Numbered from the stretch's first letter, positions 15,568 to 24,870 are shown. The stretch is DNA of 64,000 nucleotides from Paenibacillus sp. IHBB 10380 (GCF_000949425.1 NZ_CP010976.1:2418001-2482000); one strand, 5' to 3'. Notes: generated from the letters alone by a model not told the origin. Numbers and translations: made by a program.

Positions 15568-16989
15568 TTAATTCTTCTTCAAACGAATGGTGAATAACGT
15601 TACTTCTTTACTATGTTCACGCAGTTCAAGTGTTCCCCCCATTTTTTCTGTATTTCTCATCGCAATAGATAATCCAAGCCCTGTACCTATATTTCCCGTT
15701 CTTGACTCATCCCCACGGACAAAGGGCTCAAACATTGTACTTCTCAATTGCTTAGGAATACCTACACCCGTATCAGCAATTTCTATGACAACATCATCGT
15801 CAAATGATATTAATTCCAGACGCAAACAGGTTCCTGTTGGATTATGGGTAAGCGCATTAGCAATTAAATTGCGGATCACACTGGATAATAATTCAGAGTC
15901 ATATACAGCATAAACACGTTCGTTGGGTATATTCAACTCTAGAATAAATTTTTTCTGTTCAATATCACCATAGATATCAGCCACGACTTCACGCAGGAAA
16001 TCATTCATTTCATTACGTTCAATCTTCACAAGATAATCCGGTGAATCTGTCTTCAACAAGTCTAACATATTATGAATCAGTCTCGTAACTTGAATGGATT
16101 TATGATAGATATAACTCAAATAGCGCTGCTGACGTTCGTGATCTTCAACACGACCTTCATATAAGGCTTGAGCAAATCCCTGAATACTTGTAATTGGCGT
16201 TTTTAAATCATGTGATAAATCCACAATTAAGCGCTGTTTACTTTCTTCTGCATGCTTCTTTTCAGCAGATGTTTCTTCAATCACACCTGCCATATAGTTA
16301 AATGTGTCCCGAATTTGGATGAATTCTTTCTCTGCTTCCAAAGAAATACGCGTACTATAATCGCCTTCAATCATTCGATTTAGACCTTTGGATATTTGGT
16401 TGAGGGGTTTATTAATACGCCGTGCTACCCAGTAACTATAGACAAAAATGAGCAATAGCATGAGCCCTATCCATACAAATAAATACAAATAAAACGGGGG
16501 CACCGATTCGGAATTAGATTGTACATCTTGTACCGTTATCCCAACATTCTCCCGTGGCATTTTCAGAATTAAATAACGTGATGTCTCATTCTGGTCTAGA
16601 ACAGCTAAAGAGTAATAATAAAGTTGCTCACTACGATTCTCAAGCTGCGCCAACAACTCACTTTCAGAATATTGATTAAGGTCGTCTTGTTTTATCCCTT
16701 GTACCTTGATAACGCGACGTTCCTCATCGAGCTCTTCTAACCAACCGCCGCTCTTCACAAGTCGATTCGTTTCTATTAAATCCTCGGTATCGTTCACATA
16801 GAATTTAGCTTCGAATTTCAAATCCGGATCAAGAATCCGGTCTGACTTAACCCTGAAATCTAAATCCACCATCACGATAATGAAAATGCCTGCCATCAAT
16901 AATAGCAACAAAAAATTGAACCAAAAAAAATCGAAAGTGAGTGAGGTTTGTAACTGTCTTTCCCCTCTATAATTCCATAGGCGCTTCAA
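15568..16989 (-). CDS. Sensor histidine kinase with HAMP domain
   Basis: 473 residues. N-terminal TM (FWFNFLLLLLMAGIFIIVM), extracellular loop of about 110 residues, second TM (LYLFVWIGLMLLLIFVY), HAMP (about 195-245), HisKA with phospho-acceptor His in VDLSHDLKTPITSI (about residue 260), and HATPase_c with N-box NLIANALTHN, ADTGVGIP and GTGLGLSIA. The start TTG 16989 overlaps the end of the response regulator by 23 bases, indicating translational coupling. It phosphorylates the partner regulator in response to an envelope signal that cannot be deduced. Confidence 0.92.
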   Translation of the reverse strand: MKRLWNYRGERQLQTSLTFDFFWFNFLLLLLMAGIFIIVMVDLDFRVKSDRILDPDLKFEAKFYVNDTEDLIETNRLVKSGGWLEELDEERRVIKVQGIKQDDLNQYSESELLAQLENRSEQLYYYSLAVLDQNETSRYLILKMPRENVGITVQDVQSNSESVPPFYLYLFVWIGLMLLLIFVYSYWVARRINKPLNQISKGLNRMIEGDYSTRISLEAEKEFIQIRDTFNYMAGVIEETSAEKKHAEESKQRLIVDLSHDLKTPITSIQGFAQALYEGRVEDHERQQRYLSYIYHKSIQVTRLIHNMLDLLKTDSPDYLVKIERNEMNDFLREVVADIYGDIEQKKFILELNIPNERVYAVYDSELLSSVIRNLIANALTHNPTGTCLRLELISFDDDVVIEIADTGVGIPKQLRSTMFEPFVRGDESRTGNIGTGLGLSIAMRNTEKMGGTLELREHSKEVTLFTIRLKKN

Positions 16990-17674
16990 TTTTGTACCCC
17001 AATCCTCTGATTGTTTTTAAGTATACCGGTTGCTTGGGATCTCTTTCAATTTTTTCTCGTATATTGCTAATATGCATCATAATCGTGCTATCCTCATGAG
17101 CATAATAGTCTTCCCAGACGGATTCATATATCTTTTTACGTGTAAAAACACGCCCCGGTTGTTCTAGCAATAAGCTAACGATCTTATATTCTGTTGAAGT
17201 TAGTAAGACCTCCCGACCGCTACACATGAGCTTGCATTGCATTCGATCAAGTATGAGTTCACCAATAATTACCTTCTCGTTCTCTTGCGGTTGTGTGCCC
17301 ACCGCATCGAAGTGGTAGACTCTTCGCAGTAGCGCTTGAGCACGTGCAACAACTTCTAGCGGATTAAATGGCTTGGAAATATAATCATCTGCTCCCAATC
17401 CAAGACCTAGAATTTTGTCGTGATGTTGACTCTTAGCAGATAAGAATAGCACAGGTAACTGATGGGCTTCTCGAATTTTTTTAATTAATTGCAGTCCATC
17501 TATACCGGGCATCATAATATCAAGGATAGCCAGGTCTATTTGGCGGCTTTGTACAATCGATATCGCTTCAAGCCCATCCCTTGCTGTAATCACCTTATAA
17601 TCTTGCTCTAAATACAATTGCAGTAATTCTGTTATTTCCGGTTCGTCATCAGCAATCAAAATGTTATAAAGCAT
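16967..17674 (-). CDS. OmpR/PhoB-family response regulator
   Basis: 235 residues. Receiver domain with the acidic pair in IADDEPE, phospho-Asp in LAILDIMMPG (about residue 53), Thr/Ser in LFLSAKS and Lys in ISKPFNP. C-terminal winged helix with LTSTEYKIVSLLLEQPGRVFT and RGLGYKIE. It heads the operon with the kinase and AI-2E permease. Upstream (17782-17801) lies a direct repeat suited to tandem binding of such a regulator. Confidence 0.93.
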   Translation of the reverse strand: MLYNILIADDEPEITELLQLYLEQDYKVITARDGLEAISIVQSRQIDLAILDIMMPGIDGLQLIKKIREAHQLPVLFLSAKSQHHDKILGLGLGADDYISKPFNPLEVVARAQALLRRVYHFDAVGTQPQENEKVIIGELILDRMQCKLMCSGREVLLTSTEYKIVSLLLEQPGRVFTRKKIYESVWEDYYAHEDSTIMMHISNIREKIERDPKQPVYLKTIRGLGYKIEAPMEL

Positions 17675-17781
17675 ATTCCCGCCATCTTCCTAAGTTTCCC
17701 ATTATGAAAATATAAGCAAATCATAAATAGATATTGAATAATCATTATACTGTTGCAATCTAAAATTGTCTTAAGTGTAAC

Positions 17782-17801
17782 CTAAAGATTGTCTAAAGAT
17801 T
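17782..17801. promoter_or_regulatory. Direct repeat upstream of the response regulator (possible autoregulatory site)
   Basis: CTAAAGATT occurs at 17782-17790 and again at 17793-17801, one helical turn (11 bp) apart. OmpR-type regulators bind such tandem half-sites. The position, about 110 bp upstream of the regulator start, fits autoregulation; this is inference. Confidence 0.35.
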
Positions 17802-17911
17802 CGTTAAAAACCGTTGATAAACGACTTTATTCCTAATTATTTTAACAGAATTTGCTTTTAGGCAACAAAGGCATTTAAGATAACATTATTATAGTCAAAG
17901 GAGTCCATAAC

Positions 17912-18259
17912 ATGAACAACCAACTTCAAGTTAATATCGGCAACATTTTAATTGCTAAAGAAGTGATTGCAAAGATCATTGGAATAGCTATTCAAGAAAC
18001 ACCTGGCATAGCAGGCGTGCTAGCGGGGAAAAAATCTGTCAGTAGTAAAAATTTTTATAAAGCAGTAGATATAAAACTGAACCAAAAAGAGGTGGAGATT
18101 GGTCTGCGTGTGATTATCATGTATGGAATCTCTCTTCCTGAAGTTTCTCGATTGCTTCAGGCAAATGTGAAAAAGGCAGTTGAAGAGATGACAGGACTTC
18201 TCGTAGTAAACGTTTCTATCGACATCGCAGGACTTGCTTCTAAAGAGGACAATATATAA
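17912..18259 (+). CDS. Asp23/Gls24 family envelope stress protein
   Basis: 115 residues. The family (YloU, YqhY, Asp23) consists of small proteins associated with the membrane, cell wall stress or fatty-acid homeostasis. It shows the family pattern: an N-terminal beta strand VNIGNILIAKEVIAKII, the central helix, GLRVIIMYG and EVSRLLQANVKKAVEEMTG, ending in a V-V-N-V-S-I-D strand. AAGGAG precedes ATG 17912. It stands alone, divergent from the two-component operon, and ends at a shared bidirectional terminator. Confidence 0.88.
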   Translation: MNNQLQVNIGNILIAKEVIAKIIGIAIQETPGIAGVLAGKKSVSSKNFYKAVDIKLNQKEVEIGLRVIIMYGISLPEVSRLLQANVKKAVEEMTGLLVVNVSIDIAGLASKEDNI

Positions 18260-18310
18260 AGAGTCGGATGACAAATTAAAATCACTCTATCAAGCAAGTA
18301 TCCAATTAAC

Positions 18311-18350
18311 AATAGAATCCCGACCCCATAATAAGGGTCAGGATTCTATT
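18311..18350. terminator. Bidirectional terminator
   Basis: AATAGAATCC CGACCC loop GGGTC AGGATTCTATT: a near-perfect stem of about 16 bp between the convergent 17912 (+) and 18369 (-) genes. Confidence 0.8.
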
Positions 18351-18368
18351 AGATTATGAGCCACATAA

Positions 18369-18911
18369 TCATTCTGCATCATCCATACTGTGTATAGTCT
18401 TCCAGCGATGATTGTACTTCTCCAGCTTCGGATGTAACGTGACTGGCTCTGATGAAAGAATCAACCTAATCTTTACAATCCACTCCTCAAAAGAAGTAAA
18501 GGAAGCAAATAAGTTAGCCATCTCTGGTGTTAGATACAAGAAATGTGGCGCCGGATACATATGGGTCAAATGACGAAGAGCAGATTCTATGGGTGTATAT
18601 TTTTTACGTTTACTTTCCCATCCTTCCATAACAACAACGGAATGATCTAGCCCACTTGTCCATAAGTTCAGCCGCTTCTCACGCTTGTAAAGTGCGCTTA
18701 CTTCATCTTGTGGGGACATACGTCTCAACGTCTCTTCGTGAAGTGGATATAGAACGAGCTTCGTGAAGGAATGCTTCATTGTCGTCTGAAGTGCAGCTTC
18801 TAACTCATCGTCTGTCGTGTGTTCAAAAGAGTCGTAGAACACCAACGTTCCCTTACGTTTCTCTATCGGTGGCACATATCCATACGGTACAGTTTGTATA
18901 TTACGTGTCAT
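18369..18911 (-). CDS. Conserved hypothetical cytosolic protein
   Basis: 180 residues from ATG 18911, chosen because AGGAGG lies nine bases upstream; an upstream frame extension to 18983 would precede the RBS. It begins MTRNIQTVPYGYVPP, then TLVFYDSFEHTT and LVLYPLHEETLRRMS, and contains GLDHSVVVMEGWESKRKKYTP. The mixed alpha/beta pattern with several conserved-looking His and Trp residues suggests a real globular protein. No family recognised, no signal peptide. Monocistronic, terminated by the hairpin at 18311. Confidence 0.6.
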   Translation of the reverse strand: MTRNIQTVPYGYVPPIEKRKGTLVFYDSFEHTTDDELEAALQTTMKHSFTKLVLYPLHEETLRRMSPQDEVSALYKREKRLNLWTSGLDHSVVVMEGWESKRKKYTPIESALRHLTHMYPAPHFLYLTPEMANLFASFTSFEEWIVKIRLILSSEPVTLHPKLEKYNHRWKTIHSMDDAE

Positions 18912-19007
18912 TCTGACTTCCCTCCTACCTGTAACGTATACCTCTAGTGTGACCAACAATACATGAAGTATAACAAAAGGCATCTTTATAATAAACCATA
19001 TAATGGA

Positions 19008-19424
19008 TTATGATTTAACAGAATAACAAAGCATAAATGAAGAGACAGGCACTAGAATCGTACAGAATACGGCAATAAGCATCGGATCATTGGAGTGCAT
19101 CCCCAGCATTGGCCCCATTAACCCTGACATGATTCCACTGGTTACTCCCGCTACCAATGTCTGATAATCAATAAGCGAACCGAATAGAACTCCAATAAGG
19201 ACAGCAAGTAAAGTCGTTGCAATCGTAACCACAGACGAACTTTGATGATATTGAGCTCCGAGGACCGCTCCTATGGCCAAACCATAGACACCGCTTGTTG
19301 TCATCGCAATATTCATGCCTAAGTGATAACCAATAATCTTCCTAAGTTTATTTAGATAAATGTAAGCTATCAGACCACTCCCTATAATAACCGCCAAGAA
19401 CACCCACCACATATTTCCAAGCAT
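19008..19424 (-). CDS. Small multi-pass membrane protein
   Basis: 138 residues from ATG 19424 (GGGGGA six bases upstream; a TTG precedes it directly). Four predicted membrane helices, Gly-rich (GVYGLAIGAVLGAQ, GIMSGLMGPMLGMHSNDP). The second half resembles small conserved Bacillales membrane proteins of unknown role. No enzymatic motif. Separate from its neighbours. Confidence 0.6.
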   Translation of the reverse strand: MLGNMWWVFLAVIIGSGLIAYIYLNKLRKIIGYHLGMNIAMTTSGVYGLAIGAVLGAQYHQSSSVVTIATTLLAVLIGVLFGSLIDYQTLVAGVTSGIMSGLMGPMLGMHSNDPMLIAVFCTILVPVSSFMLCYSVKS

Positions 19425-19582
19425 CAAATTCCCCCTTTTACATTAACATTATGCTATTAGGGCACCTAACCATTCTTCTTTATGCAAAAAGAGCAGAAGA
19501 CAGAATTTTTTAGGGTGGTTACTTTTTTATTCATATAGATTATAATTGCAGAATAACTAAGTGAGAAAGGAGGCAAAAAGCG

Positions 19583-19738
19583 ATGGAAAATGTGTTCATA
19601 CATGTAGAGTTTGGAAAAAATATGAAAATTTCTGGAGATGTGGTAACTATGGGGACCCGTCTGCCCTTTTATAAGCAAATATTTGAAAAAAAATCATATG
19701 AAAATAACAACCGGAAGCTTTTTGCCACTTTATATTAA
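19583..19738 (+). CDS. Small ORF, 51 residues, with strong RBS
   Basis: ATG 19583 is preceded by AAAGGAGG at ideal spacing; the frame runs to TAA 19736-19738. The product (MENVFIHVEFGKNMKISGDV, then VTMGTRLPFYKQ) is basic in its second half and has no membrane helix. A T8 run after CGGCCCC (19820s) may end the transcript. No homologue recognised; the RBS is the main support. Confidence 0.45.
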   Translation: MENVFIHVEFGKNMKISGDVVTMGTRLPFYKQIFEKKSYENNNRKLFATLY

Positions 19739-19925
19739 TATGTGCAAAAACGAATGTACCTAATTAGTTTGCAATTAAATGCAACGTAATGACTAGGCGC
19801 CGGTTCTATATACGGCCCCTTTTTTTTGTGTGCTAAAGGTGAAATTTATAAACAATATAATACAAAAATGGAATCAAGTTAAACAAACCTGTGTTTAGTT
19901 TAGTAGTACAAATTAAAATAATTAT

Positions 19926-19967
19926 GGGGTGAGGATTTTGGTGAAATCCATAGATTTAGCCTCCTAA
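19926..19967 (+). CDS. Leader peptide of translational attenuator (MVKSIDLAS)
   Basis: GGGGTGAGG (19926-19934) is followed by TTG 19938 and GTG 19941, opening a reading frame that stops at TAA 19965-19967. From TTG it reads nine residues, MVKSIDLAS. The stop codon lies inside the left arm of the hairpin that hides the next gene's Shine-Dalgarno. The first residues resemble the MVKTD leader of inducible cat genes, where the drug-stalled ribosome opens the hairpin. Function inferred from arrangement. Confidence 0.6.
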   Translation, partial: GVRILVKSIDLAS

Positions 19968-19992
19968 AATAACAACACACAATTTTAGGAGG
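19960..19992 (+). promoter_or_regulatory. SD-sequestering hairpin (translational attenuator)
   Basis: CCTCCTAAAAT (19960-19970) and ATTTTAGGAGG (19982-19992) form a perfect 11-bp stem with an 11-base loop. The right arm contains the AGGAGG that must recruit ribosomes to ATG 20001. The left arm overlaps the end of the leader peptide, so ribosome stalling there would free the Shine-Dalgarno. Confidence 0.78.
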
Positions 19993-20000
19993 TAAACATA

Positions 20001-21431
20001 ATGAAATTTAATATAAAATCTAAAGAATTTAGAACATCACAAAAACAAATGTCTACAAGGCTCTTAATGATGATACTCGTTCTATCTTCACTTGTGGCTG
20101 CTATAACGGTTGATATAGTCAATCCAGTTCTTCCTCTTATAAGCGAAGATTTAGAAGCCTCGAAAGCTCAAGTTAGTTGGGTGATAAGTGGTGTAGCACT
20201 TGTACTTGCTATTGGAGTTCCCCTTTATGGCCGTATGTCGGACTTCTTTGAGTTGCGGAAGCTGTTCTCTTTTGCCATTTTGATATTGGCGATTGGAAGT
20301 CTTATCTGTGCTCTTGCTCCTAACCTTCCCTTATTGGTTTTGGGACGAATGGTTCAAGGGGCTGGAATGTCAGCTATACCCGTTCTTTCAGTCGTCGCCA
20401 TTTCGAAGGTTTTTCCAAAAGGACAACGAGGGGGCGCTCTGGGCACCATAGCAGGATGTATTGGTGTCGGAACAGCTGCGGGTCCGATTTTTGGAGGAGT
20501 GGTCGGTCAATTTTTAGGTTGGCAATCTCTGTTCTGGTTCACGTTTTTGTTGTCCATAATTATCGTTCTTGGTGCACTTTATGCGCTACCGACGATCACA
20601 CCGACGGTAGCGGATGGGAAGCATCGAAGATTTGATCTCATCGGTGGGGTTTTGCTCGGACTTACAGTAGGTTTTCTTCTTTTTGGCATAACACAAGGAG
20701 AGACGGTGGGTTTTGCTTCGTTCTCTTCGTTAGGTAGTCTAATTGGCTCTCTATTGGCTTTGTTAGGGTTTATCTGGCGCCTTGTCACTGCAGAGAATCC
20801 ATTTGTACCTCCTGTCCTGTTCAAAAATAAGTTTTATGTGAATTCGGTCATTGTAGCCTTTTTTTCTATGTTTGCCTATTTCTCAGTTCTTGTTTTCGTT
20901 CCATTGCTAGTCGTAGAAGTGAATGGTCTCTCCCCTGGAGAAGCGGGAATGACACTATTGCCGGGAGGTGCGGCTGTGGCGATTCTTTCGCCTTTAGTTG
21001 GTCGTATTTCTGATCGGGTGGGGACTAAACGTCCGATTATTGCAGGACTAACAATAATGGGAATTTCAACTCTATTCTTATCGACATTTGCTTCTGGAGC
21101 TTCTCCCTTTTTGGTTTCACTGGGAGTCCTAGGCGTAGGTATTGCTTGTGCGTTTACGAATTCCCCCGCCAATAACGCTGCGGTAAGTGCGCTTAGGAAA
21201 GAACAAGTCGGAGTAGGAATGGGAATATTTCAAGGTGCCTTGTACCTTGGAGCAGGTACAGGAGCTGGAATTATTGGGGCATTATTATCAGCTCGACGAG
21301 AAGCTGATAACTCCATAAATCCCTTATATGTGCTGGACGCTGTATCATACTCAGATGCATTCCTAGCAGCGACAGCCGCTGTGATCATCGCCCTGATAGC
21401 CGCACTCGGGTTGCGTAGCGAAAGTCAGTAG
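20001..21431 (+). CDS. FexA-like MFS drug exporter (DHA2 family, 14 TM)
   Basis: 476 residues, 14 predicted helices. Proton-driven drug efflux at the cytoplasmic membrane. Motif A is seen as YGRMSDFFELRKLF after helix 2, motif C as GTAAGPIFGGVVGQFLGW in helix 5, and NSPANNAAVSAL in the second half. From memory, length and many segments (FRTSQ near the start, SQVSW-type, AENPFVPPVLF) agree with the florfenicol/chloramphenicol exporter FexA, whose expression is also controlled by translational attenuation. Substrate should be confirmed; Tet(L)-like exporters are more distant. Monocistronic, ends at the terminator at 21508. Confidence 0.82.
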   Translation: MKFNIKSKEFRTSQKQMSTRLLMMILVLSSLVAAITVDIVNPVLPLISEDLEASKAQVSWVISGVALVLAIGVPLYGRMSDFFELRKLFSFAILILAIGSLICALAPNLPLLVLGRMVQGAGMSAIPVLSVVAISKVFPKGQRGGALGTIAGCIGVGTAAGPIFGGVVGQFLGWQSLFWFTFLLSIIIVLGALYALPTITPTVADGKHRRFDLIGGVLLGLTVGFLLFGITQGETVGFASFSSLGSLIGSLLALLGFIWRLVTAENPFVPPVLFKNKFYVNSVIVAFFSMFAYFSVLVFVPLLVVEVNGLSPGEAGMTLLPGGAAVAILSPLVGRISDRVGTKRPIIAGLTIMGISTLFLSTFASGASPFLVSLGVLGVGIACAFTNSPANNAAVSALRKEQVGVGMGIFQGALYLGAGTGAGIIGALLSARREADNSINPLYVLDAVSYSDAFLAATAAVIIALIAALGLRSESQ

Positions 21432-21507
21432 TAGCATAGCCATTTCGTGATTTTGTTATTGCTTTAGATACTCCTCCGTAGTCAACACTTTGTTTTTATG
21501 GAACATA

Positions 21508-21550
21508 AAGCCTAGTTTTTCGGTGTTAAAATCGAGAAACTAGGCTTTTT
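21508..21550 (+). terminator. Intrinsic terminator of the MFS exporter gene
   Basis: AAGCCTAGTTT loop AAACTAGGCTT, 11-bp stem, followed by TTTTTAT. Confidence 0.85.
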
Positions 21551-21694
21551 ATATTTAACTATCTTAGGGTTGTAAATTTCACAAGAAAGAATTGTTCATA
21601 TTGAATGGTTAGAACGCTATGTTGTCTCAACTATTATGTATTAGGATATACTTATATCGTACACAAAAAAACTAGAAATAGAGGGCATTACATC

Positions 21695-22540
21695 ATGATG
21701 TTTCATATAACGTACATATCAGAGGGGTTGAAGGTAAAGGGATATCTTTGCTTACCTCATGGCTACAAAATCCCTGTGTCGGATTTACAGACATGCATAG
21801 AATCGTTCTATCCTTCCGTAGAATTACCCATAACCCAGCTCGCGAGCTCTATAGAACCAGACAAGCAAGATATCAAGAAGCACAAATGGCCAGTGCTTAT
21901 GTATTGCCGTGGTGGCATTGGACGAGTTGGAAGTGTCAAGACACAGTGGCTTGAGCAATTTGCTAATTACGGACACATCATCTTTGCGCCTTCTTATCGT
22001 GGAACAGAAGGCGGTGAAGGTCGAGATGAATTCGGTGGACAAGATAAAGAAGATGTTTTGTCTGCTTACCGTTTGATAAGTAGCCTTCCCTTTGTTGATC
22101 CAGATCGAATATCCGTAATGGGCTTCTCACGAGGAGCCATCAATGCAACTCAAACGGTTACCGATATCACTCAAGTTAACACATGTATCCTGTGGAGTGG
22201 GGTGTCCGACCTAGCACAAACCTATGAAGAACGTGTTGATTTACGTAAAATGCTGAAACGCGTCATCGGAGGATCACCTATGAAGGTTCCAGACTCTTAT
22301 CATGCCCGTTCCCCTATCGCCATGGCTGAGCAAATCCGATGTCCTATTCTTATTATTCATGGTACGCAAGATACTCAAGTTGACTACAGTCAAGGCCTAC
22401 AGATGGCTAACAAACTTCAAGAGGTCGGTGCAAATGTTACGCTACATAAATATGAAGGCTTAGGACATCATTTCCCTCTGGCAATTCATAAAGTAGCCAT
22501 AGAACGCATGTTTGAATGGATAAACCGCTCTTCAACATGA
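21695..22540 (+). CDS. Alpha/beta hydrolase (prolyl-oligopeptidase-like S9 family)
   Basis: About 281 residues from ATG 21695 (GAGGG nine bases before); an earlier in-frame start at 21605 lacks an RBS. Catalytic triad: Ser in MGFSRGA, Asp in IIHGTQDTQV, His in GLGHHFPL. The oxyanion region PVLMYCRGG is typical of dipeptidyl aminopeptidase/acylaminoacyl-peptidase-like hydrolases. No signal peptide, so probably a cytosolic peptidase or esterase. Stands alone; convergent with the ger operon. Confidence 0.87.
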   Translation: MMFHITYISEGLKVKGYLCLPHGYKIPVSDLQTCIESFYPSVELPITQLASSIEPDKQDIKKHKWPVLMYCRGGIGRVGSVKTQWLEQFANYGHIIFAPSYRGTEGGEGRDEFGGQDKEDVLSAYRLISSLPFVDPDRISVMGFSRGAINATQTVTDITQVNTCILWSGVSDLAQTYEERVDLRKMLKRVIGGSPMKVPDSYHARSPIAMAEQIRCPILIIHGTQDTQVDYSQGLQMANKLQEVGANVTLHKYEGLGHHFPLAIHKVAIERMFEWINRSST

Positions 22541-22551
22541 TTTATTCAACC

Positions 22552-23739
22552 TTACTTCGCTGAGGAACCGAAATCTGTAATTTTCAAGTTAACATCGTAC
22601 GTAATATCTGACTGACTAAAAGTCTCGTCCCACTCCTTTTTAACCTTTTTCCAAACCTTAGGGTGTTGTATGCGAAGTTTATCACGGAATCCCGCAACAT
22701 CCACACGGTAATCCTCTTGCAACTTATGAACAGTTTTATGTAACGTATCTTTTAATTCTTGTTCGAAATAGCCCTCTGCTTCTTTCAAAAATTCGTTGTC
22801 TGTAGGAACTTGTTCTGTATCCCAGTTCTCAATTAACCGACCTTCAGATTGTATACTCACATGAAAAGAGATATCGTTTCCTTGTACCTTTGATTTAATT
22901 TTGGTTTTTGCAGATTTGATTTCATAAGCAAGAACTTCACCCGACTTATCATACGCTTTGATTACCCCACCTTTTATTTCTCCCTTAATCCAAGTCAGTC
23001 CTTCGACCTCGTGCTCATTTAAAGTTCCGATCCATTTATTAATTTTCCCTTTAATAATACCAGCCCCAGCGAATTCAGTTTCCCCTTTGGCAGAAACCAG
23101 ATTTTGCAAAACAAAACTTGATCCTGAGTTCATGATTCCATCTAATTTAGTAAGAATCATAGGTGCCAATATTTTATTGTTTCTAAATTGATTCTCTACC
23201 ATACTTCTGAGATGGAACGAGGGAATGTCTCCGGATTGACTTGAATTTAGAGCTTCGCTAGCTTTTCCGTCACTTATTAATACAAGACAACTGGGTCTAA
23301 TATCGTTATCTCGCAAAATAAATTTTAATAGCTTGTCTAAATCCATTTTACGCGAAAGCTCAGAAGAGATTACAATAACTTTCAAATGATGTCCGATAAT
23401 GGGGCGATACCGCCTAAGAGAATACTGACGGTATAATTGAAAGATCGAATCTCCTGTTTCCTCTGTGTTCAAATACATCGAGGAGGATTTTGAAGAGCCC
23501 ATTTGTTGTTCTTTTTTCCCTTTAAGAACAGGTACAGTTTGGATCGTTACTGTTATGAGGTCCTTTTTAGGATAACTATCGCCTTCTTCAGCCAATTCTT
23601 GTTCTAATTCAGACTCCTCGCCAACATCAAGTGCTAGCCCTACGTTAACACTCAGATCTTCAATCTCCTTATTACCCCAGCATCCAGTTAGACAGAGTAC
23701 GAATAGGATGGAAAGTGCAAATAAGAAATAGCGTTTCAT
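22552..23739 (-). CDS. gerC: Spore germination lipoprotein GerC (Ger(x)C family)
   Basis: 395 residues from ATG 23739, favoured by AAGGAAG nine bases upstream; an ATG three codons earlier is too close. Lipoprotein signal with lipobox LTGC (Cys about 20). GerAC-like fold: GNKEIEDLSVNVGLALDV, DKLLKFILRDNDIRPS, and the C-terminal domain with ENWDTEQVP. C subunit of a germinant receptor on the spore inner membrane's outer face. Overlaps the end of the B-subunit gene, indicating coupling. The ligand cannot be predicted; the specific receptor name (gerK, gerA, etc.) is open. Confidence 0.9.
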   Translation of the reverse strand: MKRYFLFALSILFVLCLTGCWGNKEIEDLSVNVGLALDVGEESELEQELAEEGDSYPKKDLITVTIQTVPVLKGKKEQQMGSSKSSSMYLNTEETGDSIFQLYRQYSLRRYRPIIGHHLKVIVISSELSRKMDLDKLLKFILRDNDIRPSCLVLISDGKASEALNSSQSGDIPSFHLRSMVENQFRNNKILAPMILTKLDGIMNSGSSFVLQNLVSAKGETEFAGAGIIKGKINKWIGTLNEHEVEGLTWIKGEIKGGVIKAYDKSGEVLAYEIKSAKTKIKSKVQGNDISFHVSIQSEGRLIENWDTEQVPTDNEFLKEAEGYFEQELKDTLHKTVHKLQEDYRVDVAGFRDKLRIQHPKVWKKVKKEWDETFSQSDITYDVNLKITDFGSSAK

Positions 23740-23740
23740 G

Positions 23741-24844
23741 CTATTCATCTTCCTTCACAGCTCCTTTTTTGAAGATTTTTGTAATTAGGAGAAGGAGTAC
23801 AGGCAATAACATGAACAAATAAGACATAATTCCAATGAAATCACCAAAATTAAATACTTCATTCATATTTTTGGGTAGCAGTGCAACGATGAATATGATC
23901 GGAATCAGGCCGTACATGAAAGGTTGAATATTTTTTTTCGATAATTGAGCCAGACCCAACGATGCCACATAAAAAGAAATCGTATATGTCGAGAATATTT
24001 GCATGATCCAAATAACAAGCAAGAAGAACTCAAATCTTTCAAAGAGGAGACCCGTAATTTCAAAACTTCGCATGAGATCAAGCGTTGGCCAAGTACTTCT
24101 TACGACTCCATCAACAGACAATGCACCCACAACCATAATAAAAGTGATTATGTACAGAACTAGAGGTATTGAAGTACCTATAATCATTGCCTTTACGCCT
24201 TTTTTGGGATATTGCATAAACGCCGGAAGAATGAACATGATCTCATAGCCTATAAAAACAAGTGTTGTTGATCTCAACCCCTTAAGGACAGGAAAGATTC
24301 CCTCTCCTAACACAGGACGTAAATTATCAATATCAAATATTCTACTACTCAAAAACAAGCAAATTAATAAAACAACGATCGTAATCGGTAGTATAATCTC
24401 AAACAATCGCGCAATTGAATTGATCCCGCTCGTAATTAGATACAATCCAATCCACATGAAAGACATAACAATTGCCCATATAGGTGTACCTTCAAGTAAA
24501 TAAAGCATAGTTACTTCAGCCATCACTCTGATCTGAAACGCAGATATAGCAACAACATAAAGGATCATCAGCGTGCTCAAACAACTACCGATCCAACTTC
24601 CTACAATTTCTTTTACGAATTGATAAATGGTTTTACCAGGAAATTGCTCACACAGTTTCACGATACATATTCCTGCGAGCATAATGATCAACCCGCCTAA
24701 AATTATTGATATCCAACCATCTGCAGATTTAACTCTCTCGGTTAAAGTTCTTGGAAGTGTAAGAACCCCAGATCCAAGCATATAGCAACTAATAATTACT
24801 ATTGTTTGTGCCGTTGTTATCTTATCATCCGTCCGGGTAAACAC
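23741..24844 (-). CDS. gerB: Spore germinant receptor B subunit (GerB, APC superfamily)
   Basis: 367 residues, ten predicted TM helices, start GTG 24844 with GGAGGAGG. APC-type permease fold that carries the germinant-binding pocket in GerAB-like proteins. Recognisable segments: TAQTIVIISCYMLGSGVLTL (helix 1 with unwound Gly motif), PGKTIYQFVKEIVGSWIG and QYPKKGVKAMIIGT. Middle gene of gerA-gerB-gerC, 26 bases after gerA. Expected in forespore-expressed operons. Confidence 0.92.
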   Translation of the reverse strand: MFTRTDDKITTAQTIVIISCYMLGSGVLTLPRTLTERVKSADGWISIILGGLIIMLAGICIVKLCEQFPGKTIYQFVKEIVGSWIGSCLSTLMILYVVAISAFQIRVMAEVTMLYLLEGTPIWAIVMSFMWIGLYLITSGINSIARLFEIILPITIVVLLICLFLSSRIFDIDNLRPVLGEGIFPVLKGLRSTTLVFIGYEIMFILPAFMQYPKKGVKAMIIGTSIPLVLYIITFIMVVGALSVDGVVRSTWPTLDLMRSFEITGLLFERFEFFLLVIWIMQIFSTYTISFYVASLGLAQLSKKNIQPFMYGLIPIIFIVALLPKNMNEVFNFGDFIGIMSYLFMLLPVLLLLITKIFKKGAVKEDE

Positions 24845-24870
24845 AGAATCCTCCTCCTTTCCGCTCCCAT

